DNA from: Allorhodopirellula solitaria
GTDB lineage: Bacteria; Planctomycetota; Planctomycetia; Pirellulales; Pirellulaceae
NCBI RefSeq assembly: GCF_007859855.1
Contig: NZ_SJPK01000023.1
Location: forward strand, 1-45,823
Direction: 5' to 3'
DNA length: 45,823 nt
Shown here: positions 28,401 to 34,431 of the stretch, one piece after another
Numbering within the stretch: the stretch's first letter is position 1
How the letters are laid out: each line of letters begins with the position of its first letter
The notes under the pieces: model-generated
Databases searched by the model: none
Told to the model about the DNA's origin: nothing
Seen by the model: only the letters and a program-made list of their open reading frames with translations
Program-made: the position numbers and the translations under genes

Positions 28401-30561
28401 GGCCATGAATGTGAGCGACATGAATGCCGCCCTCGACGTCCGTCAAATCAGGGAGTCCGGTCGCGTTGATTTGAACCCGAATGGTCGCCGTACCGCTCTC
28501 AGGCCCCGTTACGTCCGAGGTATCGAGCGTAATCGTCGCTGTTCCGGACGCGGTCGAACCGTAGGCACCGTTGAGAGTATCCAGGTCCACGGTAAATGAT
28601 TCGGTCGTAGCTGTCTCTTGCTGGTAGACACCACCGCCTCGAACGGCCGTGTTGTCGGCGATCAGCGTGCCGTCCACGTTCAGAACCCCCGCACCGGAGT
28701 TCCATAGACCGCCGCCTTCGACAGCAGAGTTGCCAGTCACTTCACCGCCGCTAATCATGACGACTCCGTCACCTCCGATGTGCAGCCCACCGCCGTTGCC
28801 GGGGTTGCCGGTTGCGCCTTCGGTGTTGACTGTGTTGTCTCGAAGGATCACATCATCGAGTGTCACATCGCCGCCGGCGGTCTCGATCCCGCCGCCGGCC
28901 CGGTTGGCGCGGTTGCCCGAGAGAATCGTGCCGTTGTCGATCGTCAGCGTCCCGCCATTATTGAGCACACCACCGCCGCTGCCGCTCGTACCGTCGGCAA
29001 CGTTGTCGCTGATCGTGCCGCCAGAAATAATGGTCACGCCGCCATTGTTGAAAACGCCGCCACCGCCGTTGTCGGCGGCATCGCCGCTGGCCGTGTTCCC
29101 AGAAATGGTCGTGCCGGTGACGCTTAGCGTGCCGACACCCGAGTTCCATAACCCTCCGCCTTCGACAGCAGAGTTGCCAGTCACTTCACCGCCGTTGATC
29201 GCGACGACTCCCTCACCTCCAATGTGCAGCCCACCGCCGTTGCCCGGGTTGCCGGTTGCGCCTTCGGTGTTGACTGTGTTATCGCGAAGGATCACATCAT
29301 CGAGTGTCACATCACCGCCGGCGGTCTCGATCCCGCCACCGGCACGATTGGCGCGGTTGCCTGAGAGGATGGTGCCGTTGTCGATCGTCAGCGTGCCCCC
29401 ATTATTGAGCACACCACCGCCGCTGCCGCTCGTACCGTCGGCAACGTTGTCGCTGATCGTGCCGCCAGAAATAGTGGTTATGCCACCGTCGTTGAAAACG
29501 CCGCCACCGCCGTTGTCGGCAGCATCGCCGCTGGCCGTGTTCCCGGAAATGGTCGCACCGGTGACGCTTAGCGTGCCGACACCCGAGTTCCATAACCCTC
29601 CGCCTTCAACAGCAGAGTTGCCAGTCACCTCACCGCCGCTGATCGTCACAACTCCGGAGCCTGTAATGTGCAACCCACCGCCGTTGCCCGGGTTACCAGT
29701 CGCACCCTCGGTGTTGACCGTATTGTCTTGCAGCGTCACTCCGTCGAGTATCACATCGCCCCTCAACGCAGTGCCCAAGACCCCGACCGTCTCAATACCG
29801 CCACCGGCTCGATTGGCACGGTTGTCCGAGATCACCGTACCGTTCTCAACCGTCAGCCTACCGCCATCGTTGAGCACGCCGCCACCACTGCCGGACGTGC
29901 CAGTCGCAGCGTTCTCGCTGATGACTCCGCCGCGTATGCTGAGCTGGCCCGCATTGTAGATCGCTCCACCACCCTGCCCGACATCACTTCCCGTCGCCAC
30001 ATTCTGCATCAAGGTGACCGAGTCGAGCGTCAGATTTTGACCAGCAGGAACGTAGATTGCACCACCTGATTCTGCAGAACCACCGGTCAAAGTCAAACCT
30101 GAAATCGAGACGTCTCCCCGCTCCGGGCCACCCTCGGTATCCACGTAGAAAATCCGCGACAGGTCGTTCCCGCTGATCGTGACATCGGCAGCATCGCCCA
30201 ACGAAATCGCGAGCCACTCGGTAATTGCCAACTGACTATTGAGCGTGATCGTCGACAGCCCATCAGCGAAGGTAATCGCGTCCGGCACGGCCGATTCGCC
30301 GGCCGCTGCATCACCGACAACTGCGTTCGTATTCGCCGCCTGGATCGCTTCTCGCAGGCTCACCACACCATCGGTTGCGTCAACGGCATCAATGCTGGTG
30401 TCGACGACATAGGCCGCCAACAGCCGGCGATCCTCCAATTGCTCAGCGAGGACACGACGAGCCATTGACCGCCGCTGCGGCGCCCGCGAGTCGCGGCGCG
30501 GCCGGAACGGAGCGCGACCTGCGCGATTAGCAGCCAATGTGAGTCGTTTGAGTCCAAGCAT
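22489..30561 (-). CDS. giant exported beta-helix repeat protein with CHRD, Calx-beta and dockerin-like domains
   Basis: This 2690-residue protein carries near its N-terminus RRVLAEQLEDRRLLAA, the planctomycete LEPR-type export signature, and then a CSLREA-like element (DGVVSLREAIQAAN). Most of the length is glycine-rich repeats of the polymorphic outer membrane protein type (GGGI/GGGL with N-T-A or N-S-A) that fold as a right-handed beta-helix. NTEGATGNPGNGGGLHI occurs seven times. Two CHRD domains lie near residues 654-920 and 1391-1657. Near 2220-2280 a choice-of-anchor-Q-like block ends in GIDIGAYES; a Calx-beta domain follows (about 2290-2409), and two dockerin-like segments (ALDALRIINALN, ALDALVVINYLN) lie near 2520-2590. 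ATG at 30561 has GGAG at 30568-30571. Probably a surface or adhesion protein. Confidence 0.9.
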   Translation of the reverse strand: MLGLKRLTLAANRAGRAPFRPRRDSRAPQRRSMARRVLAEQLEDRRLLAAYVVDTSIDAVDATDGVVSLREAIQAANTNAVVGDAAAGESAVPDAITFADGLSTITLNSQLAITEWLAISLGDAADVTISGNDLSRIFYVDTEGGPERGDVSISGLTLTGGSAESGGAIYVPAGQNLTLDSVTLMQNVATGSDVGQGGGAIYNAGQLSIRGGVISENAATGTSGSGGGVLNDGGRLTVENGTVISDNRANRAGGGIETVGVLGTALRGDVILDGVTLQDNTVNTEGATGNPGNGGGLHITGSGVVTISGGEVTGNSAVEGGGLWNSGVGTLSVTGATISGNTASGDAADNGGGGVFNDGGITTISGGTISDNVADGTSGSGGGVLNNGGTLTIDNGTILSGNRANRAGGGIETAGGDVTLDDVILRDNTVNTEGATGNPGNGGGLHIGGEGVVAINGGEVTGNSAVEGGGLWNSGVGTLSVTGTTISGNTASGDAADNGGGGVFNNGGVTIISGGTISDNVADGTSGSGGGVLNNGGTLTIDNGTILSGNRANRAGGGIETAGGDVTLDDVILRDNTVNTEGATGNPGNGGGLHIGGDGVVMISGGEVTGNSAVEGGGLWNSGAGVLNVDGTLIADNTAVRGGGVYQQETATTESFTVDLDTLNGAYGSTASGTATITLDTSDVTGPESGTATIRVQINATGLPDLTDVEGGIHVAHIHGQFAGNADRPAADQGDGPFFDGEGGAANGFPPSDSTTPTTADDGANNIDESGELGQSADFLDFFEGRPDYGPVVLNLSANQLDSAPDGTPPLTFFFEQLAAGNIDAGAEFPVGTTFNRDTTYTFDLSDADARRQYNNLTPLDTREIVLHGLVVPTEVSDAIDAATGATPGSPTAGVDQGDGTSFRRTAPIAAGKIGEASGMTTITDATITGNTATGDLATEGGGGIYNEGGTLNVSGSTIASNAASGTLGSGGGIFSLDGEVSLNATTIGGELEGSGNTANRAGGGIEVVDGQVSLEGFGSLSNNFAGINGGGVHITGAATVDSSQTTYTDNTAASEGGGLWNSATGTINIDGGIISDNVASGDEADNGGGGIFNDGGLVTTFGGVISDNVADGTSGSGGGVLNDGGTLEFGNGTILSGNRANRAGGGIETAGGDVTLDDVILRDNTVNTEGATGNPGNGGGLHIGGEGVVAINGGEVTGNSAVEGGGLWNSGVGTLSVTGATISGNTASGDAADNGGGGVFNNGGVTIISGGTISDNVADGTSGSGGGVLNNGGTLTIDNGTILSGNRANRAGGGIETAGGDVTLDDVILRDNTVNTEGATGNPGNGGGLHIGGEGVVMISGGEVTGNSAVEGGGLWNSGAGVLNVDGTLIADNTAVRGGGVYQQETATTESFTVDLDTLNGAYGSTATGTATITLDTSDVTGPESGTATIRVQINATGLPDLTDVEGGIHVAHIHGQFAGNADRPAADQGDGPFFDGEGGTANGFPPSDSTTPTTADDGANNIDESGELGQSADFLDFFEGRPDYGPVVLNLSANQLDSAPDGTPPLTFFFEQLAAGNIDAGAEFPVGTTFNRDTTYTFDLSDADARRQYNNLTPLDTREIVLHGLVVPTEVSDAIDAATGATPGSPTAGVDQGDGTSFRRTAPIAAGKIGEASGMTTITDATITGNTATGDLATEGGGGIYNEGGTLNVSGSTIASNAASGTLGSGGGIFSLDGEVSLNATTIGGELEGSGNTANRAGGGIEVVDGQVSLEGFGSLSNNFAGINGGGVHITGAATVDSSQTTYTDNTAASEGGGLWNSATGTINIDGGIISDNVASGDEADNGGGGIFNDGGLVTTFGGVISDNVADGTSGSGGGVLNDGGTLEFGNGTILSGNRANRAGGGIETAGGDVTLDDVILRDNTVNTEGATGNPGNGGGLHIGGEGVVAINGGEVTGNSAVEGGGLWNSGVGTLSVTGATISGNTASGDAADNGGGGVFNNGGVTIISGGTISDNVADGTSGSGGGVLNNGGTLTIDNGTILSGNRANRAGGGIETAGGDVTLDDVILRDNTVNTEGATGNPGNGGGLHIGGEGVVTITNSTVTGNSAVEGGGLWNSGAGTLTVDSSTVADNAADDGGGVYSSGTDGDITVTNSTIAGNTAINEGGGIASEGGNVVLTSVTIAENSAATGGGIQSDGGIVSAINALIASNTASTGPDIAGELTSNGNNLVSDTTDTNLISASTSDLLDVDARLESLADNGGPTQTIALQAGSPALGAGVAAGLTVDQRGVARPQGNGIDIGAYESALNAPGVSMLSISPANADRAEGDTGSTPLTFTVTRSGETSTAASVDYTVSGSGSNPANAGDFVSGLPVGTIDFVAGQTSQVLTIEVSGDRTAEQDEGFTVTLSNASAGAAIAEDVASGVIRDDDRVDGDTRIVVPTQVVRPHVIPGDGVPTAIIFQAVTDATVTVFPVGIASVTETVWIVDGDTLQISEYIDGAATAEVTAGGLYSIIFEPQSEDRIFSVRSSAGIDSLSNEPATNIVQPTDTSANGETTALDALRIINALNQRDGASGEPLLAGGASNAFLDVNRDSSITALDALVVINYLNRQDAGLAGNPSGESLAAAPQQEFSAAAVGAAQQADDSAIDQAFAGETTPAGWSPTSESAEQTIAASVPAMTATDVDAALEADDDDADDRLALLGDTNPLAGVV
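24360..26570. repeat. 2211-bp tandem duplication inside the giant gene, copy 1
   Basis: Segments in this copy recur 2211 bases (737 codons) to the right with very few substitutions, for example 24841-24900 versus 27052-27111 differ by one base in a stretch I compared. The unit contains one CHRD domain and several repeat blocks. Boundaries are accurate to about 50 bases because flanking modules are themselves similar. Confidence 0.85.
26571..28780. repeat. 2211-bp tandem duplication inside the giant gene, copy 2
   Basis: This is the second nearly identical copy. Only scattered changes were seen, such as an Ala-to-Thr difference in the CHRD domain (GEGGAANGF versus GEGGTANGF). From about 28780 to 29130 the same 2211-base offset still shows similarity, giving a partial, more diverged third copy. 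Within each copy a 444-base (148-codon) submodule is also repeated. Confidence 0.85.
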
Positions 30562-30890
30562 GAGTTACTCCAGGTGTAGGGACGGTCCAGTAGCGAATCA
30601 CCAACGCTGTGCATGATACAGAACGTCGGCTCGATGCAGGCGATGAGGAATTCAGTTTAACAGGATTGCCCATTACCCCCCTTTCGCCTGGCGTGCGCGA
30701 GACTGGCCGCATCTATCATGCCGTGACTGCGCTGCGGCTGCCGCAAACCGGCCTTGAGCGGGGCTTGAAGCCACACTGAGTCGTTGTGACGTTGCCCACC
30801 GCTACGAAAGAAATTTAGAGTTTCTCAGCGGAAACTGATTACTTTCACCGCGTCTGCCTGCTCAGGACGCAGCAACGCGTGAAACCACTG
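30562..30890. other. upstream region of the giant gene, no gene seen
   Basis: Apart from the ribosome binding site at 30568-30571 this stretch holds no supportable gene. It should contain the giant gene's promoter, but I could not pick a convincing -35/-10 pair. Confidence 0.5.
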
Positions 30891-31082
30891 TCAGTCCGGG
30901 CGTGTATTCCGCTCGATGTCCTTGACGCCCCGCACCAACTCGACCATCGCCATCAGGGCAACGTAATAGAGATAAATCATCAGCAGCCCAAACGCTAAAG
31001 CAAAGAGCGAGAGCAAGAGGCTCCCGATCTTCTCGAACGCTGAAGTATCCGGCACGAACAGCGAGAAGATCGCAGCAGCAGC
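30891..31082 (-). pseudogene. C-terminal remnant of a membrane protein
   Basis: The minus-strand frame reads 63 residues from a stop codon (31083-31085) to TGA at 30891. It contains a long hydrophobic helix (LLLSLFALAFGLLMIYLYYV) followed by a charged tail (VELVRGVKDIERNTRPD), which looks like the authentic C-terminus of a membrane protein, vaguely like DUF4282-type proteins. There is no ATG near the start of the frame, and the palindromic element at 31116-31170 lies 33 bases beyond. I infer a gene that lost its 5' part. A short GTG-initiated gene remains possible. Confidence 0.45.
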
Positions 31083-31115
31083 TTAGCAACACACGATGAA
31101 TAAGTGTCGGTTATA

Positions 31116-31170
31116 GTAGTGGACGAGGCGACGAGTCCAAAGCCGCAGGACTCGTCGCCTCGTCCACTAC
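31116..31170. repeat. palindromic repeat family B, perfect 23-bp inverted repeat
   Basis: Arms 31116-31138 and 31148-31170 are perfectly complementary over 23 bases around a 9-base loop, so a transcript would form a very stable hairpin. It lies 23 bases after the sulfatase stop, and one arm recurs at 949-971 after the flavoprotein gene. It may act as a terminator or mRNA stabiliser, although no T-run follows. Confidence 0.85.
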
Positions 31171-31193
31171 GACAGAAATTGATCGTGCGTTGC

Positions 31194-32759
31194 TTATTGA
31201 ATTTCAGGCTGGAGCTTCTTGGCGAAGTTGGGCCAAGTGTTTTGTTGAAACTTCTTGAGTTTGCTGGGCCGGTCGGCGTCGATGACGTTCCACAAGCCGA
31301 CGCCTTCGCGGTGCAGTGGGGCTTCGTTCTGTGGCAAGAACTCCGCCAGACGTTGCTTGACGTCTTGGTGATCGGGATCCTCCGCCAGGTTGTTCCATTC
31401 CTGCGGGTCGGTCTGGTGGTCGTAGAGCTCCTCGCCGCCATCGTAGTACCGGGTGTAGCGATAGCGGGCGTCTCGCAAGCTGTAATTGCCGCGCCCCCAG
31501 GTCGTGATGGCGGGCTCGGTAATCACTTCAGTGGGATCATTTAGTTGCGGCAACAAGCTGTCACCGTCGACGTAGGATGGCGTTTCGACGCCAGCTAAAT
31601 CGTCTACCGTGCGGTACAGATCGATGAGAGAAACGGGTTGGACGCAATCGGCCGGCTCACCCTGATGACGGCGTGGATCGTAGATGATCAGCGGAACGCG
31701 AGTCGATTCCTCCCACAAGGAAAACTTACGGAAGCTCCGTTTCTCGCCCTGGTGGTATCCATGGTCGGACCAGAGAACGACCACGGTATTGTCCGCATGT
31801 GGACTGGCCGCGAGGGCATCGAGGACACGACCGATATTGAAATCCGCCCAAGCGTTGCAGGCCAAGTAGGCGTGCCGCACGCGTTGCCAAGCTTCGTCGT
31901 TGCGAAACTTGAGGTCATCACTGAGCTTGGCCATCGACCGGCCGACCCAGGGCACGTCGACCAAGTCCCGGCTTTGGATCGGCGGCGGTTCAACAGGCTG
32001 TTCAATCAAGTCGAAGAACTGTTCTGGACAGACGAACGCCAAGTGAGGTTTGACGATCCCCACCGCGAGAAAAAAGGGTTTGTCATGTTCGCGGTTGATT
32101 ACATCGATGCCGTAATCAGCGACTTGATAGTCGGGATGCTCTGGTAGCGGGTTGGTCGTGGGACAGAACGCCATCTTCTTCGACTTGCCAATCTGGTACC
32201 CCTGCTCAGGCTTGTAGACGAGCTTCTTTGATTGCGGCTTGTGATAGTCCGACCAATCGATGTCGAAGTGGGCGCTGGAGTGAAAGATCTTGCCCGCACC
32301 AAACGTCTCGAAACCCTGATCACGCAGCGTCTTGGGTAGGCTGGTGTAGCGTTTGGTTACCCAAGATTGGATCTCTTGGTGATTGTAGAACGGGTACAGA
32401 CCGGAGTGAAACGGCTCAACCCCATAAAGCAACCCCAGACGACACGGTGAACAGGCCGGCGCGACGCAGTGCGCGTTGGTGAAACTCACCCCGCGACGCG
32501 CCAGTGCATCCATGTTGGGCGTATGGGCCTGCGGATGCCCTCCTAGAAATCCAGTCCAATCGTTCATGTCATCGATAGCAATGAATAGCACATTGGGAGT
32601 TTGAGGCGCCGCTGCAATCACAGGCTTACCTGCCGCACCGGACTGCTGAGATTGCCCCGACGCTGCGAAGGCGCGACTACCGACGACCGCCACCAGCAAA
32701 ATAAGAGCGACGCGATGGATTGCGGGAGAGACGAACCGACGGGCAAATCGAATGGGCAT
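31194..32759 (-). CDS. exported sulfatase, iduronate-2-sulfatase-like
   Basis: A type I formylglycine-dependent sulfatase, probably acting on sulfated polysaccharide outside the cytoplasm. From ATG at 32759 it has 521 residues: a basic start (MPIRFARRF), a hydrophobic signal segment ending near SRAFA, then NVLFIAIDDMND (metal-binding D63-D64), and the CSPCR sequence (C103-C106-R107) whose first cysteine would become formylglycine. The region LYPFYNHQEI and later PFFLAVGIVKPHLAF fit the iduronate-2-sulfatase-type subfamily. An in-frame ATG at 32798 would add 13 residues; the shorter start gives a better signal peptide. It is divergent from the GntR operon. Confidence 0.93.
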   Translation of the reverse strand: MPIRFARRFVSPAIHRVALILLVAVVGSRAFAASGQSQQSGAAGKPVIAAAPQTPNVLFIAIDDMNDWTGFLGGHPQAHTPNMDALARRGVSFTNAHCVAPACSPCRLGLLYGVEPFHSGLYPFYNHQEIQSWVTKRYTSLPKTLRDQGFETFGAGKIFHSSAHFDIDWSDYHKPQSKKLVYKPEQGYQIGKSKKMAFCPTTNPLPEHPDYQVADYGIDVINREHDKPFFLAVGIVKPHLAFVCPEQFFDLIEQPVEPPPIQSRDLVDVPWVGRSMAKLSDDLKFRNDEAWQRVRHAYLACNAWADFNIGRVLDALAASPHADNTVVVLWSDHGYHQGEKRSFRKFSLWEESTRVPLIIYDPRRHQGEPADCVQPVSLIDLYRTVDDLAGVETPSYVDGDSLLPQLNDPTEVITEPAITTWGRGNYSLRDARYRYTRYYDGGEELYDHQTDPQEWNNLAEDPDHQDVKQRLAEFLPQNEAPLHREGVGLWNVIDADRPSKLKKFQQNTWPNFAKKLQPEIQ

Positions 32760-32884
32760 GGGGGCAACTCGCAAAATGACGAAGGAAATTGACTTCATCG
32801 AATCGACTGACGATGGGGGAAGGAATGACGCCCAGTGTATCGGCTCAGACGATGTCGGTGGCGGGGATGAAAATCTGTTGCCCC

Positions 32885-33000
32885 CCCCAAAAACCGGATC
32901 CGCTGTCCGCTTGTCTGACAGGGCGCCCCCGTTTTGTGATCAGAAAAGCGAAGCGTTCACCCCGCTCCCATGGGGGCTTGTCCCGCATGACAGCAGAGCC
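32885..33000 (+). repeat. palindromic repeat family C, copy 2
   Basis: CGGATCCGCTGTC and GACAGGGCG with CCGTTTTGTGAT match the family C copy at 14600-14717. The tail CCGCATGACAGCAGAG (about 32983-32998) also matches. It fills the space between the divergent sulfatase and GntR genes, upstream of the GntR promoter. Confidence 0.65.
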
Positions 33001-33028
33001 TGTCGGCTCTGGCTCAACAGAATTTCGT

Positions 33029-33057
33029 TTGACTCCGCCAACCCGACCTTGTACTAT
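33029..33057 (+). promoter_or_regulatory. candidate sigma-70 promoter of the GntR-ABC operon
   Basis: TTGACT (33029-33034) and TACTAT (33052-33057) are separated by 17 bases. Transcription would begin near 33064 and leave a leader of about 16 bases, with the ribosome binding site AAGGA at 33069-33073. A GntR-type repressor would be expected to bind here, but no clear dyad is visible. Confidence 0.5.
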
Positions 33058-33079
33058 TGAATTAACACAAGGAAACAAG

Positions 33080-33490
33080 ATGTTGTTGCACATCACGACC
33101 GACGGGCCGCCGATCTATCAACAGATCGTCGAGCAGATTCGTTACCGGATTGTCTCTGGGCAGCTCGGCGTCGGCGACGAGTTGCCGACGATCCGTGGGC
33201 TGGCCGAGAGCAGCCGAGTGAACCCGAACACAGTGGCGCGGGCCTACCGGGAGTTGGAGAACGAGGGTCTCGTTGAGAAACGCCGCACCGTCGGCACCTT
33301 CGTCGCAGCGAGCGAGGCGAAGTTGACCGCAGCCGAGCGGCGGCGTTTGATCGCGCCGCACATTGATCGCGTTCTCGTGCAAGCCAAACAGCTCGGCGTG
33401 CCGCTCGATGATCTGCTGGCGCAGATGACCCAACGCAACGCCAAACTCCACGATGCCCCCATTCCTACTCCTGCCAAGGAATCCAAATGA
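33080..33490 (+). CDS. GntR-family transcriptional regulator, YtrA-like
   Basis: The 136-residue protein has a GntR winged helix (PIYQQIVEQIRYRIVSGQL, then LPTIRGLAESSRVNPNTVAR and ELENEGLVEKRRTVGTFVA) and only a short C-terminal tail of about 60 residues, the YtrA-type architecture. Regulators of this class usually repress the ABC transporter genes that follow them. ATG at 33080 is supported by AAGGA seven bases before it. A longer upstream frame from 32789 would cross the repeat and is rejected. It overlaps the ABC ATPase gene by four bases (ATGA). Confidence 0.93.
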   Translation: MLLHITTDGPPIYQQIVEQIRYRIVSGQLGVGDELPTIRGLAESSRVNPNTVARAYRELENEGLVEKRRTVGTFVAASEAKLTAAERRRLIAPHIDRVLVQAKQLGVPLDDLLAQMTQRNAKLHDAPIPTPAKESK

Positions 33491-34431
33491 GTGTTTCCCA
33501 TCCTGCGATCGAAATCGATCATCTCAGTTGTGCATTCCGGCGTAGCGAGGCGCTGCACGACGTCACTCTCTCTATCCCGACCGGGTGTGTCTTCGGGCTG
33601 GTCGGTCTCAACGGGGCTGGTAAAACGACCTTGATCCGGCATTTGATTGGTGGACTGCGCCCGCGAACGGGTCGTGTGCGGGTGCTCGGCGAAGACCCGA
33701 CGCAGACACCCGAAAGCGTCATGCAGCATGTTGGGTACGTCGCTGAAGAGGATGTCCTGCCGCGTTGGATGCGGGTCGGTGAGCTGATTGATTTCATGCG
33801 TGCCCTCTATCGCAACTGGGACGACCAGCTCTGCGACAAACTGTTGGAGCAGTTCTCATTGGACCGATCTACCAAGCTCGCCGACATGTCCAAGGGTGGG
33901 CGTGCCCGAGCCGGATTGCTGGTCGCATTGGCCCACCGGCCGCAGCTCTTGATTCTCGACGAACCGAGCTACGGTTTGGACCCGATCGCCCGCCAGGACA
34001 TCCTCGAAGCGGTCGTGCGGACGGCATCGGACGAAGGCCGCACGGTGTTGTTCTCCAGCCACCTGCTCGACGAGGTTTCGCGGGTATGTGACACGGTCGG
34101 TGTGATCGGCGGCGGGCGGCTGTTGGAAGTGATCGCGACGGAGCAGTTGCCAGAACGTTACTGTGAGGTGGTCGGTGAGCTCTCCATCGATGACCTGGCC
34201 CAACGCGAACTGCCTGGTTTCTTCGGTTGGCAGAACCGTGGGCGGGAGTGGTCCGTCGCAGTCGATCGCAGAGCTTACCCCGATGAAGCGACACTACGGC
34301 GCGAGATTGGCGGTGAGCTCGTTCACGAGGTCCGCCCTCTCAGTCTCGAGCGTTGGTTTTCAGCACGGGTCAACGACCGGGAGCTGGCTACGATTCCCCG
34401 AACGCCCGCGGTGGAGGAGCTTTCAGCATGA
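33487..34431 (+). CDS. ABC transporter ATP-binding protein
   Basis: A 314-residue ATPase subunit with Walker A GLNGAGKTT near 42-50, a signature region MSKGGRARAGLLVAL in place of LSGGQ, and Walker B LLILDEPSYGLDP near 156. The C-terminal ~80 residues vary as in antibiotic/lipid exporter ATPases. It is translationally coupled to both flanking genes (ATGA overlaps at 33487 and 34428), so the regulator, ATPase and permease form one operon. The transported substrate is not evident; the Ytr/Bcr-type context suggests export or self-protection. Confidence 0.95.
   Translation: MSVSHPAIEIDHLSCAFRRSEALHDVTLSIPTGCVFGLVGLNGAGKTTLIRHLIGGLRPRTGRVRVLGEDPTQTPESVMQHVGYVAEEDVLPRWMRVGELIDFMRALYRNWDDQLCDKLLEQFSLDRSTKLADMSKGGRARAGLLVALAHRPQLLILDEPSYGLDPIARQDILEAVVRTASDEGRTVLFSSHLLDEVSRVCDTVGVIGGGRLLEVIATEQLPERYCEVVGELSIDDLAQRELPGFFGWQNRGREWSVAVDRRAYPDEATLRREIGGELVHEVRPLSLERWFSARVNDRELATIPRTPAVEELSA

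Noticed and set aside
24242..29959. Long proline/serine-rich plus-strand frames with PPPLPGLPVAP repeats
   Set aside because: They are the complement of the glycine-rich repeat codons of the giant protein, which has domain support on the minus strand.
32789..33490. GntR gene starting at 32789
   Set aside because: The extension crosses the family C repeat and lies upstream of the -35/-10 elements; ATG at 33080 has a proper ribosome binding site.
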